A stretch of 11,178 nt of DNA from Filomicrobium sp. (GCA_021775655.1 JAJFHK010000301.1:1-11178); one strand, 5' to 3'. Counted from the first letter of the stretch, positions 1-7,363 are shown. The notes: generated by a model from the letters alone, not told the origin. A program made the numbers and translations.

Positions 1-489
1 AAAGAAGAAGGGAAAGATGATAATTGGGACAACAACAGTAACCCATCCATACGGAAATCGGACGGCATAAGCGGCAATGGTCCCGGCAATCGCGCCCGAC
101 GCACCAAGGGCTGGAATTGTAGACGTCAGATTGAAGAGCGCATGAGCACCACCTGCAAGAAGGCCCGACCCAATATAAAGCAATAAGAACCTTAGTGGCC
201 CAAGGCGGTCTTCCAGCGCCCGTCCGAAGATCCAAAGTGTCCAAAGGTTCAGTGCTATATGTAAAAATCCACCATGCAGGAACATGTTGGTCACAAACGG
301 TAGGAAATCGAGGCTCGCGAGGCCGTTCTCACTTGCCCATGCCGGATCAAAGTAGCGCCGCGGCACGAGCGCATACTCCAACAAAAACTGCTTCGAGACG
401 GCCGAACCAAGCGATAGCTGGTAGGCAAAGGCGCTGAGATTCGCAGCAATAATCGCCCATACAGCCAAGGGCTTCGAGCGGATGCTCAC
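1..489 (-). CDS. Rhomboid family intramembrane serine protease, N-terminal part (C-terminus beyond left edge)
   Basis: Polytopic membrane protease that cleaves substrates within the bilayer. The minus strand is open from a GTG at 487-489 to base 1, giving 163 codons without a stop, so the C-terminus lies outside the window. Rhomboid hallmarks are visible: a hydrophobic first segment (residues about 8-25), the FLHGGFLHIALNLWTLWIFG block (about 70-89, with H72, H77 and the oxyanion-type N81), and GASGAIAG (129-136) with the nucleophile S131. The catalytic histidine expected in a later helix would fall past the edge. The GTG start is preceded by GGAG five bases away; an in-frame TTG eight codons upstream, behind AGGAG, is an alternative. 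The gene is divergent from the Nudix-macro gene and shows no obvious link to it. The family call is secure; the substrate is unknown. Confidence 0.9.
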   Translation of the reverse strand, partial: MSIRSKPLAVWAIIAANLSAFAYQLSLGSAVSKQFLLEYALVPRRYFDPAWASENGLASLDFLPFVTNMFLHGGFLHIALNLWTLWIFGRALEDRLGPLRFLLLYIGSGLLAGGAHALFNLTSTIPALGASGAIAGTIAAYAVRFPYGWVTVVVPIIIFPFFF

Positions 490-829
490 CGTATCTCCAA
501 TTGGGAACAACCGAATGGATCTCCTCTTAGGTTTAACCAGCGGCGGTATTTATCGGTTCGTTCGATTGCACCAAACCCGAACTATCAACGCTGTACGGAC
601 ATTGGACGTTCCATTTTTCTGGCTCCTGTCAGTTCGCATCCGTTATGTTCGCCAGTAAAAGTTTAAGGCCAGCCAAGCCTTCGCTTGACGACCCCTATTT
701 GCAATCGCGAGGATGTCACGAAGCTGCCAGAGAGGTAGTGATAAAGGAGCTTCGCGGGCGCGAATGTAAAAATTCCGTTCGTAAATGGGCGGGATTCGGG
801 GTGCGTAGTGGTTTCATGGGAGGGGTGCA
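490..829. other. Intergenic region between divergent rhomboid and Nudix-macro genes
   Basis: 340 bases without a convincing gene. It must hold the promoters for both divergent genes. For the rhomboid gene (minus strand) a weak candidate is TTGGTG (569-574 complement), a 16-base spacer, and TAAATA (547-552 complement). For the plus-strand unit I see no promoter that clearly matches the housekeeping consensus; TTGACG near 685-690 has no good -10 partner. Short open frames here run into the Nudix gene in another frame, or lack a ribosome site, and look spurious. No strong inverted repeat was seen. Confidence 0.5.
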
Positions 830-2266
830 ATGCCGGAAAAGCCGCGGATCACCGGACGAAAAACAGTCTGGGAGCACGACACCAAGAAATTTCGCGTCGA
901 CGAGATCACCGTTGAACAGGTTGGTGCCCCGACAGCACATTGGGCATCCTTTGAGCGCGGTGATTCTGTTGCGGCCTTGATCGTCAACACCGACACCAAC
1001 CATGTGATCCTGGTTCGCCAATTGCGTCCATCCATCGTGGAATTAGAAGGCTCGACCGACGGAATTGTTGAAACCGTCGCCGGAATGATTCGGCAAAACG
1101 AAGTTCCTCTGCGTTGCCTGCAAAGGGAGATCGAAGAGGAAACCGGTTACAAACTGGCATTCGATCCGGTCAGCAGTTCTCTCGGTAGCACCGAACACAT
1201 TTGTGATTTTTACACTTCTCCCGGCGGCTCCTCAGAACGCGTCTTCCTTTATTATGTCGCTATAAATGGGAAGACTGAAAAGGAGTTCGGTGGTGGCATA
1301 GCAGAGGAAGGCGAAAGCATCGAGCTGGTTCTCATGCCGATTGACGAATTTTTCGAAAAGATCGACAGAGGCGCATTCCACGACGCCAAAATCATGATCG
1401 CGGGGCAGTGGCTCGCCAAGCGCTGGGGCAATCGCAAGTCCAGCGAACACATCAAGCAGGAATTCACTCTGCAAACTGATCTGACGGCCAAACCCGGCCG
1501 CCATCCGCGCATTGTCGGCTACTACACAACCGATATCGGGGAGGTCAACAACGTTGACGTCTGGGTTAATTCATCCAACGCCGAGTTCCTGATGGACACG
1601 ATCTACCATCAGACACTGTCAGCCCGAATCCGGACACTCGGCGGGAAGCGATCAGGCGATGTCATGGTTGAGGATACGATTCAAGAACTCCTGTCCCGCC
1701 GGCTGGGCATCGGGAAGGGCTTGGACATTGGCAATGTCCTCGAAACGGCACCCGGTGAACTCGACCGCGAACACAATGTGCGCTGCCTCCTCCACGTTGC
1801 AAGTGTCAAAGCCCGCATCCGGCCAGATGGTTTTGCAGCCCATATTACGAGCCTTGCTGACTTGCAAATGTGCGTTGTCGGGGTGCTCTCAAAATGCGAC
1901 GAACTCAATTCGCGGATGTTCAGCCTGAATCGCATTCGCGGTCCTTATAGATCGATAATTTTGCCGCTGTTCGGCGCAGGCGTTGACCGCGATCCGACGG
2001 TTCTAAAGACAAAGAAAATTTGTGAGGCGCTCATCCCAACGGCCGTCAAATACCTCCAGGAGCATCCGAGATCGAAAATCGAGAGAGTTTATTTTCTCGC
2101 TTTCACGCCGAGCGAAATTGAGATTTGCGACAGCGTGCTATCCCGCATTGCGGACCTTAAACGCATCAAGATCAACGAACCCGACAGTGAGGCCGAACCA
2201 CCCGTCACAATCGACGCAAGTGAGATTGTCAGCGCCTCAGCCAACGTCGTGCCCGCTTCGAATTAA
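830..2266 (+). CDS. Nudix hydrolase (ADP-ribose pyrophosphatase type) fused to a macro-like domain
   Basis: 478-residue two-domain protein. The N-terminal domain (about 12-205) has a complete Nudix box: G85, five residues, E91, seven residues, then REIEEETGY (99-107), the Mg-binding catalytic motif. Downstream SPGGSSER (130-137) and a GIAEEGESIEL segment (156-166) match the layout of ADP-ribose pyrophosphatases of the NudF type, which hydrolyse ADP-ribose to AMP and ribose-5-phosphate. The C-terminal part (about 226-445) reads as a divergent macro domain: VDVWVNSSNAEF (242-253) in place of the usual VNAAN strand, then an LLHVASV strand (320-326), IILPLFGAGVDRDP (376-389) like the phosphate-binding loop, and a final VYFLAF strand (420-425). 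The acidic tail looks disordered. The ATG follows a strong GGAGGGG ribosome site. The membrane patatin gene starts nine bases after the stop, so the two are almost certainly co-transcribed. The Nudix call is firm; the macro call rests on motif order and is less sure. Confidence 0.85.
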   Translation: MPEKPRITGRKTVWEHDTKKFRVDEITVEQVGAPTAHWASFERGDSVAALIVNTDTNHVILVRQLRPSIVELEGSTDGIVETVAGMIRQNEVPLRCLQREIEEETGYKLAFDPVSSSLGSTEHICDFYTSPGGSSERVFLYYVAINGKTEKEFGGGIAEEGESIELVLMPIDEFFEKIDRGAFHDAKIMIAGQWLAKRWGNRKSSEHIKQEFTLQTDLTAKPGRHPRIVGYYTTDIGEVNNVDVWVNSSNAEFLMDTIYHQTLSARIRTLGGKRSGDVMVEDTIQELLSRRLGIGKGLDIGNVLETAPGELDREHNVRCLLHVASVKARIRPDGFAAHITSLADLQMCVVGVLSKCDELNSRMFSLNRIRGPYRSIILPLFGAGVDRDPTVLKTKKICEALIPTAVKYLQEHPRSKIERVYFLAFTPSEIEICDSVLSRIADLKRIKINEPDSEAEPPVTIDASEIVSASANVVPASN

Positions 2267-2275
2267 GAGCAAACA

Positions 2276-4708
2276 ATGATTTATTTCAAAGCGGCCACCC
2301 AATCCTTCGACAACTCCGGCCAATTTCTCCGACGCCTTCAGGGCTCGGTGCTCCTATCACCCGTCTTCATCTCGCTGGCTTTGTTCGGGTTTCTCATCAC
2401 GAGCGGCCAAATCGCTGAGATTCTAATCTACGTCGTCGAACCGCAAAACGCGCGATGCTCGATCCATTTAATCGGTGGATTTGCGGCAATGACGCTGCTC
2501 GCGCTTGCTGTATTCTATGGCTACTTGTCGGGCTGCGTGATCCTGCGTAAAGCGGGGATCGGCTATGGAAGCTCGCTGTTCTACAAGGCGTCGGTCGAAC
2601 TACAACGCGATCGGCAGATTGTTTGGTGGCGCAATATTCTAGCATTTCTTTGTGCCGCGATCCCGCTCTTTGCAATCGGCCGAGTCTTCTTTTTGGCATC
2701 AGAGCAGGTCGCACTTCGAACCGAACGCCGAACTGACGGTTCATTAATTCCACCTCTTGAACCCGATGCGGCATCCTGGCTTTCTCGCCAACTGTGTGCA
2801 ACCTCCGCCCCTGACCTCGCCGCCCATTTATCATACCTGGGTTGGATTTGGTTAGTTGCCAGTTCCATCGCCGTCGTCGCGATTTTGATAACAGCTCACC
2901 TCAATCTCCACCTTTCCAAAAGCTCGCTTCAGCTAACGAGGCGGATGACTCGCACGCGAAGTGGATGGGGAATTTCGTTGCTCGCTATCGCGACGCTTGT
3001 TGCCCCCATCCCCCTCATGCTTTGGGCACCCCAGACCCACGAAGAACTCTATCTCTGGCTGGGCCCGCTTGCCACAATAGGTCTCGTCTTAATGGCGACT
3101 GCTTGGCTTCTGTTCTTTATCGCCGAACAATCCAAACGACGCGGTGTCCCATTCTTCCTCATTATGTTCATTCTTGTCTTCGGATTAGGCCTGTGGAAGT
3201 GGGTATCAACCGCAACGGACAAGGTTGGTGCAGCCAGCAATTTCGCGGCCTCAAACTCTGCAGGCCGTTTCGCTCCAGCACGAATCCGAGCGGCCGACGG
3301 AGAGGCGGCTCCATCGGAATTTTCAAGCAAGTTCATGGAGTGGATCGGGGCGAGACAAGAGCAATCCAACGACGGTAAACCCTTTCCCGTTTACATCGTT
3401 GCTGCCCCCGGAGGTGGGATCTACGCAGCATCCTTCATCACGAGTTTTATGGCGCGAATGGAAGCCGAGTGCCCCGGATTTTCCGAACACGTTTTTGCAA
3501 TCAGTGCAGTTTCGGGAGGCTCGATCGGATCCACACTCATCAATGCCGCCATGGCTGCTCCGCTACGCAACGCGCCGACCGAATGCCCAGTCCAGAAAAT
3601 CAGCGGTGAACCGCAAATCGACCCTAATGGTCAGGATCGCATTCAGCGGCTGAAAAAGGTCGTCGCAAGAGACCATCTTTCTCCAACGATCGCTACGACG
3701 GTACCAGACATCATTATCAAGCTACTCCAGATAGGTGCTTATGAATTACAAGAGCTGGCCTACAAATTCGGTGGCAGCGAAGGCCCCGCCCCTAAGGCAC
3801 CGCAGATGAATGGCGGGCGAGCAGAGGCGCTCGAACTGAGCTTTAAGAATGCGTGGAGGCAGGTTTTGCCTCGGCCGAAAGATGCAAAATGTAAGGTCAA
3901 TTGCAATCCACTTAACGCATATTTTCAGGCGCACTGGGAGCCGAAAATCAACGCTGCGCCCGCTCTCATTCTGAATACAACATGGGCGGAAACGGGAGCC
4001 AGGATTGCATTCTCACCCTTCTCGCTCAGAAACGTCGGTGACGACACGCTTTTAGCCATCGCGGATCTGGAAAAACCGCAGCTCACCTTCAATCCACTTC
4101 TCGAACCCCGCAGCGAGGTGCAACCGATCGAGCATGCAAGCCTGATCGAAGCAGCGGTCGTCAGCGCGCGCTTCCCTGCTGTGCTACCTGCAAAAGTAAT
4201 CAACACAGGAAAGCTGTGGTGGAACTTTGTTGACGGCGGATATGCAGATGCTTCTGGAACGACAACAGCCCTGGAAATCTACAAGGCGATCGATCAACTG
4301 CGCGACAAACCAGACATCGACCTCAAATTGCTAATCATCACCGAGTCGGGTGGAAACATCGGCTTCGATACGGGTACGCAGTCTCAGTCGGGCGCCGGCC
4401 TCGTTCATGCCATCTCCCCGATCACGACACTTCTTACTATTCGTGAACAGATTTCCCGACGCGCAGTTGCCCGCGCTCTCAAGGAGCTCGGCGAAACCGC
4501 GAACTCCAAAAGAAGGTGTTGGAAAATAAAGCGTGTGGTGCTTGATCCAAAGGAACTGAATCTGCCACTCGGATGGTTGCTTGCGCGTCATACTGTCGAT
4601 TCGATCGATCGTAAGATGGCCTTAAATAACAAAGTAGCAATCGACGCAATCAAAGCGAACTTGACCGGAAAGGGACCGTGTAGTGAAGAGCCGCCGTGGC
4701 AAGAATAA
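2276..4708 (+). CDS. Multi-pass membrane protein with C-terminal patatin-like phospholipase domain
   Basis: 810 residues. The N-terminal 310 residues hold about seven hydrophobic segments (roughly 24-44, 64-89, 119-141, 184-207, 230-250, 259-283, 291-311). A polar linker follows, then a patatin-like domain from about 370 to 720. The lipase features are an oxyanion glycine loop PGGGIYAA (378-385), the nucleophile elbow GGSIG (414-418) with S416, and the dyad motif DGG (653-655) with D653. Patatins are serine acyl hydrolases acting on membrane lipids. The usual Arg/Lys after the glycine loop is absent here (Ile-Tyr-Ala-Ala). The start ATG has a modest AAGAG ribosome site six bases upstream, inside the tail of the preceding gene's stop region. 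With the Nudix-macro gene it forms a two-gene unit; membrane anchoring of a lipase next to an ADP-ribose-handling protein suggests a regulated membrane effector, which is inference. A housekeeping lipid-remodelling role is also possible. Confidence 0.85.
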   Translation: MIYFKAATQSFDNSGQFLRRLQGSVLLSPVFISLALFGFLITSGQIAEILIYVVEPQNARCSIHLIGGFAAMTLLALAVFYGYLSGCVILRKAGIGYGSSLFYKASVELQRDRQIVWWRNILAFLCAAIPLFAIGRVFFLASEQVALRTERRTDGSLIPPLEPDAASWLSRQLCATSAPDLAAHLSYLGWIWLVASSIAVVAILITAHLNLHLSKSSLQLTRRMTRTRSGWGISLLAIATLVAPIPLMLWAPQTHEELYLWLGPLATIGLVLMATAWLLFFIAEQSKRRGVPFFLIMFILVFGLGLWKWVSTATDKVGAASNFAASNSAGRFAPARIRAADGEAAPSEFSSKFMEWIGARQEQSNDGKPFPVYIVAAPGGGIYAASFITSFMARMEAECPGFSEHVFAISAVSGGSIGSTLINAAMAAPLRNAPTECPVQKISGEPQIDPNGQDRIQRLKKVVARDHLSPTIATTVPDIIIKLLQIGAYELQELAYKFGGSEGPAPKAPQMNGGRAEALELSFKNAWRQVLPRPKDAKCKVNCNPLNAYFQAHWEPKINAAPALILNTTWAETGARIAFSPFSLRNVGDDTLLAIADLEKPQLTFNPLLEPRSEVQPIEHASLIEAAVVSARFPAVLPAKVINTGKLWWNFVDGGYADASGTTTALEIYKAIDQLRDKPDIDLKLLIITESGGNIGFDTGTQSQSGAGLVHAISPITTLLTIREQISRRAVARALKELGETANSKRRCWKIKRVVLDPKELNLPLGWLLARHTVDSIDRKMALNNKVAIDAIKANLTGKGPCSEEPPWQE

Positions 4709-4778
4709 TGCTCGGCTCCGGCATGCCAGGCAACGGAGAACAGCTAAGACCCAACTCGGACTTTCCGCGCTCGGTCGT
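4709..4778. other. Short gap between convergent patatin and dioxygenase genes
   Basis: 70 bases between two stop codons facing each other. A short inverted pair CTCCG/CGGAG separated by about 13 bases is visible just after the patatin stop, but there is no run of T on either strand, so I do not call an intrinsic terminator. Confidence 0.35.
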
Positions 4779-5618
4779 TCACAGCTCTAGTCCAACGATC
4801 ACCTCACCAAGGTAGCCGGAATCGGCCGCCCCGCTGGCCTTTATGGTTTGTGCTGCAAGCTGTTTGGGCGTGTTGTCCGCGAATATGCCGTCACGGTCGA
4901 GTTCGGTATTCTCAAAATTCCCGATACTCGAAACGTATGTAGTGTTCTTGGAGTAAGCCGCGCGACAAACGTCAGCAGGCACGGCCAGCTGCGATGTAAG
5001 TATCCGGTTCCTGTAGTCCGTTGCCTTTTCGAGACTTGGATAAACTTCGAAATGCATGTGTGGAAAACGGCCCTGGTAACAGCCTGGTACAATTGTCGTG
5101 AATTCAACCCAGCCGTCTTGATCGCTGACGCCAACTCCTCGTAGGTAGGAATGATCAGGCAGATTGTAGATGGAATAATTCCCTTCGGCGTCGCAGTGCC
5201 ACAAATAAACTGCACAGTTCGCAACCGGGGCGCACGAATTTTTGACGTCAAGCAGTTTCAACTTCAGCTCCATTGGTACGCCATCTGCCGGCTCACCAGC
5301 GTCCCCCAGGTCAAACCTCAAATCCTTCCTTTTGATACCGCTGTTGGCCAAAACATTGGACAGCGTCCCGTGCGCATTATTGGAACCATCTGCTGGAAAT
5401 GGACCCGCCGTCTCAGTAGGGTGAAGGACGCACTCGCCACCATCCTCGGCCATGGCAATCTTTTCCGGCTGAGGTTGTGACATCCCGGGAATCCAATCGC
5501 AGGCCGAAAGAACGCCGGCTGCGGCTGCGACGCTACCCGCCAATAAAAATTGCCGCCTTTCGAATATAGCCTGCAAATCTTGCTGCAACCCCGCATGGTG
5601 ATCAGATCGTTTCGGCAT
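4779..5618 (-). CDS. Intradiol ring-cleavage dioxygenase family protein, putative lipoprotein
   Basis: 279 residues from the chosen start. Relative of the protocatechuate 3,4-dioxygenase beta subunit and catechol dioxygenases, which cleave catecholic rings using non-haem Fe(III). The four expected iron ligands are present: Y148 in WHCDAEGNYS, Y181 in CYQGRFPHMH, and H187 and H189; R184 of the same motif is kept. The N-terminus carries RRQFLLAG (21-28), a hydrophobic Ala-rich run and LSAC (37-40), a twin-arginine-like signal with a lipobox, so the protein is probably exported and lipid-anchored at C40, unlike the classical cytosolic enzymes. I chose the ATG at 5616-5618 because GAGGG lies five bases upstream; an in-frame start at 5651 lacks such a site. 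The start overlaps the end of the cytochrome b561 gene by 17 bases, implying translational coupling. The real substrate is unknown. Confidence 0.88.
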   Translation of the reverse strand: MPKRSDHHAGLQQDLQAIFERRQFLLAGSVAAAAGVLSACDWIPGMSQPQPEKIAMAEDGGECVLHPTETAGPFPADGSNNAHGTLSNVLANSGIKRKDLRFDLGDAGEPADGVPMELKLKLLDVKNSCAPVANCAVYLWHCDAEGNYSIYNLPDHSYLRGVGVSDQDGWVEFTTIVPGCYQGRFPHMHFEVYPSLEKATDYRNRILTSQLAVPADVCRAAYSKNTTYVSSIGNFENTELDRDGIFADNTPKQLAAQTIKASGAADSGYLGEVIVGLEL

Positions 5619-6102
5619 GTTGTCCCTCAGCTTGAGCTTGGCCACCCGCAATCATCCGGCCGAGCGTTCTTTCCTTGTCGATGAAGTGGTGTTTCAGTGC
5701 CCCAACTACGTGGACCGCAATCGCGGCGAGCAGAAGTTTTGCACCAACCGCGTGCGCAAAATAGCCGATCCCGGCAAGCACCTCATTCCGTTCAAATGCC
5801 GGGATTGTTATCAGGCCGGAAACGGGCATGATCACGACACCTGCCAGCAACACCCAATGTACCGCATGAGCCAGATTTTGTTGCCACACCGGCATTGTCC
5901 TTGCTGGATTGGGGAAGCCTCGCACAACCCGATAGCCAACACGCCACACAGCAACGAACAGGAAGACAGCACCGATTGCCTTGTGCAGCCCGATAAGCGG
6001 TCCCCTTGTTTCTTTGGCCAACTCGATATTCTCCAGAAATAGGCCGAAGCCAAGCATCCCCAGCATGACAATTGCCACGACCCAATGATTGAAACGCGAC
6101 AC
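5602..6102 (-). CDS. Cytochrome b561 family membrane protein (start uncertain)
   Basis: Four-helix di-haem b-type cytochrome that passes electrons across or within the inner membrane. From a GTG at 6102 it has 166 residues. Helices are near 7-24, 38-60, 78-100 and 113-136. Candidate haem histidines lie in NHWVVA (H6), GLHKAIG (H40), AHAVHW (H79/H82) and AVHVVGALKHH (H131), in the family order. The start is not convincing: the reading frame remains open upstream and encodes Tyr-Asp-Thr directly before the GTG, residues commonly found before the first helix in this family, yet no ATG, GTG or TTG lies further upstream in that frame. The only nearby ATG (6160) is in a different frame. Either a CTG is used, or one base is shifted near 6120. 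It sits between the EF-hand and dioxygenase genes in one transcription direction. Confidence 0.85.
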   Translation of the reverse strand: MSRFNHWVVAIVMLGMLGFGLFLENIELAKETRGPLIGLHKAIGAVFLFVAVWRVGYRVVRGFPNPARTMPVWQQNLAHAVHWVLLAGVVIMPVSGLITIPAFERNEVLAGIGYFAHAVGAKLLLAAIAVHVVGALKHHFIDKERTLGRMIAGGQAQAEGQHAETI

Positions 6103-6199
6103 GGTATCGTATGCACCGCTGCTCTGAGCCAGCGTTAAGATTGTCCTCTTGCAAGTGCATGAGCGGGAATGCGCGGCATTTGGGGGCCGCCGCTGGCGA

Positions 6200-6697
6200 T
6201 TACAGCCGCTTGACTGGATCGGCCAACGTCACGACCGTTCGTGATCCGAGAAGAAGATCTATACCGTTGATCCGAAGATCTTGATCTGTGTCCGTCGCTG
6301 CGAATTCAACGTTTGCAACGTCCAGCATTTCTTTGCGGCTGATGGATCCGTCGGAATTCAGGTCCCATTCTGAAAACAGAGTGTTTTTGGCTTGAATGTA
6401 GGTCGCTTTGATCCCGCGCAGGTCCGCGAGCCACTGGAATCCAGCATCCCATTGCATGAACTCGCTGCGCTCCATGAGGCCGTTGGAATCCGAATCCATG
6501 AAGACCTGGGCAAATTGCGAGAACAATTCGACTTCGGAGCGTGTGATCGATCCGTCGTGATTTTCATCCATGATCGCTGCCAAGTCGCGCACAACAGTGA
6601 CAGCTTCCGCGTCGACGGGCATAGTTGTAGCGGGCAGGCTGAACGGCAGGGTCAGAGTCGCTGCCAGAAGCGGCCCACGTAGAATATTGCTGATCAT
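6200..6697 (-). CDS. Exported EF-hand calcium-binding protein
   Basis: 165 residues. The N-terminus (MISNILRGPLLAATLTLPFS, then an Ala/Pro region to about residue 30) is a Sec-type signal peptide, so the mature protein is probably periplasmic. Four 12-residue EF-hand loops follow: D44-E55 (DENHDGSITRSE), D68-E79 (DSDSNGLMERSE), D112-E123 (DLNSDGSISRKE) and a degenerate D136-D147 (DTDQDLRINGID). The first three keep the Asp/Asn ligands and terminal Glu. I chose the ATG at 6695-6697 because GGAG lies six bases upstream; the ATG twelve bases earlier has a poor ribosome site, and the longer open frame up to 7048 would run across the operator and the divergent marR-type gene. It is first in a set followed by cytochrome b561 and the dioxygenase. 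It may be a calcium sensor or structural partner for the exported enzyme; the specific role is unknown. Confidence 0.85.
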   Translation of the reverse strand: MISNILRGPLLAATLTLPFSLPATTMPVDAEAVTVVRDLAAIMDENHDGSITRSEVELFSQFAQVFMDSDSNGLMERSEFMQWDAGFQWLADLRGIKATYIQAKNTLFSEWDLNSDGSISRKEMLDVANVEFAATDTDQDLRINGIDLLLGSRTVVTLADPVKRL

Positions 6698-6720
6698 CTC
6701 GTTCTCCATTTCTATTTGGA

Positions 6721-6788
6721 GAAAGATATCGACCATCTCGATCTTGTATCTTTCTGGAAAGATAACTAGAAAGGCGATATCTTTCCAG
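6721..6788. promoter_or_regulatory. Cluster of palindromic half-sites, probable MarR-type operator
   Basis: The eight-base half-site GAAAGATA or its complement TATCTTTC occurs four times in 68 bases: 6721-6728, 6747-6754, 6757-6764 and 6778-6785. The middle two form a perfect palindrome of 8+2+8 (6747-6764). CTGGAAAGATA (6754-6764) is also perfectly inverted as TATCTTTCCAG (6778-6788) around a 13-base centre. The cluster lies between the EF-hand gene start (6697) and the divergent MarR-family gene (6851). MarR dimers bind palindromes of this size and often repress both themselves and a divergent operon. Binding by the neighbouring regulator is inferred from position. Confidence 0.7.
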
Positions 6789-6850
6789 CAAGACAATATT
6801 TTGTGAACGCATGCGCACATTATGTCCGCACCCTCGCGACGAGGATCGCA

Positions 6851-7363
6851 ATGAGCACTGAACAGACCATAGACGATATCCGCACCAACTGGCCGGATGC
6901 GGCCTCTCCCCAAATGGAATGTCTGCTTCTTATTCAGAGAGTTGCACGGCTGCTGAAGGAGAATGCGCAGGAGGTCGTCAGTACCTTCGAACTGAGCTTC
7001 ACAGAGTTTGAGGTCTTGGCTGCTCTGCGGGCGTCGCAGCCTCCGCACAAACTTCTTCCGACAGAACTCTACGATGCGATGCTCATTTCATCGGGTGGTC
7101 TGACCAAGGTGTTGAAGTCGCTCGAAATGCAGGGCCTGATCTCCCGCCCTGATCATTGTGGCGATCGGCGTCAACGCCCTGTCGCGCTTCTGCCCAAGGG
7201 ACGCAGACTCGCTGAGCGGGGGTTGAAGATGATTTTAGCGGCGGACGAAGAAGCAACTATGGCTGCATCGATGACGGATGCGAACTTCCGACGGGTCGCG
7301 GCAATGCTGCTGCGGCTTGCATCTTCTTTGGAATCCGCCCAGGGCATTCCGGATGGGGCATAA
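6851..7363 (+). CDS. MarR family winged-helix transcriptional regulator
   Basis: 170 residues. The fold order is typical of MarR: an N-terminal dimerisation helix (about 20-45), FTEFEVLAALR-type helix (about 50-60), recognition region LISSGGLTKVLKSLEMQGLI (78-97), wing with DRRQRPVALLPKG (105-117), then C-terminal dimer helices rich in Ala and Leu. These proteins are dimers that usually release DNA on binding a small aromatic or phenolic ligand, or after cysteine oxidation. I chose the ATG at 6851 because GAGG lies six bases upstream; an in-frame GTG at 6803 has no clear site. The gene is divergent from the EF-hand, b561 and dioxygenase unit, with a palindrome cluster between, so that unit is the likely target. 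A link to catechol-like ligands would fit the dioxygenase but is not shown by the sequence. Confidence 0.9.
   Translation: MSTEQTIDDIRTNWPDAASPQMECLLLIQRVARLLKENAQEVVSTFELSFTEFEVLAALRASQPPHKLLPTELYDAMLISSGGLTKVLKSLEMQGLISRPDHCGDRRQRPVALLPKGRRLAERGLKMILAADEEATMAASMTDANFRRVAAMLLRLASSLESAQGIPDGA

Noticed and set aside
645..980. Open frame of 111 codons on the plus strand upstream of the Nudix-macro gene
   Set aside because: It overlaps the well-supported Nudix gene in another frame, has no clear ribosome site, and its sequence shows no recognisable domain.
830..4708. Calling the Nudix-macro/patatin pair a known CBASS or Thoeris operon
   Set aside because: No cyclase, TIR, Sir2, E1/E2 or JAB gene is visible in the window, so neither named system can be assigned.
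4709..4745. Possible terminator hairpin after the patatin gene (CTCCG/CGGAG)
   Set aside because: Only five pairs with a long loop and no T-run.
5617..6042. Plus-strand open frame of 141 codons opposite cytochrome b561
   Set aside because: It is antisense to a gene with clear family motifs and helices, and its translation has no recognisable features.
6698..7048. Long N-terminal extension of the EF-hand gene to 7048
   Set aside because: It would run across the operator and into the marR-type gene on the other strand, and the signal peptide only makes sense from the start at 6697, which has a good ribosome site.
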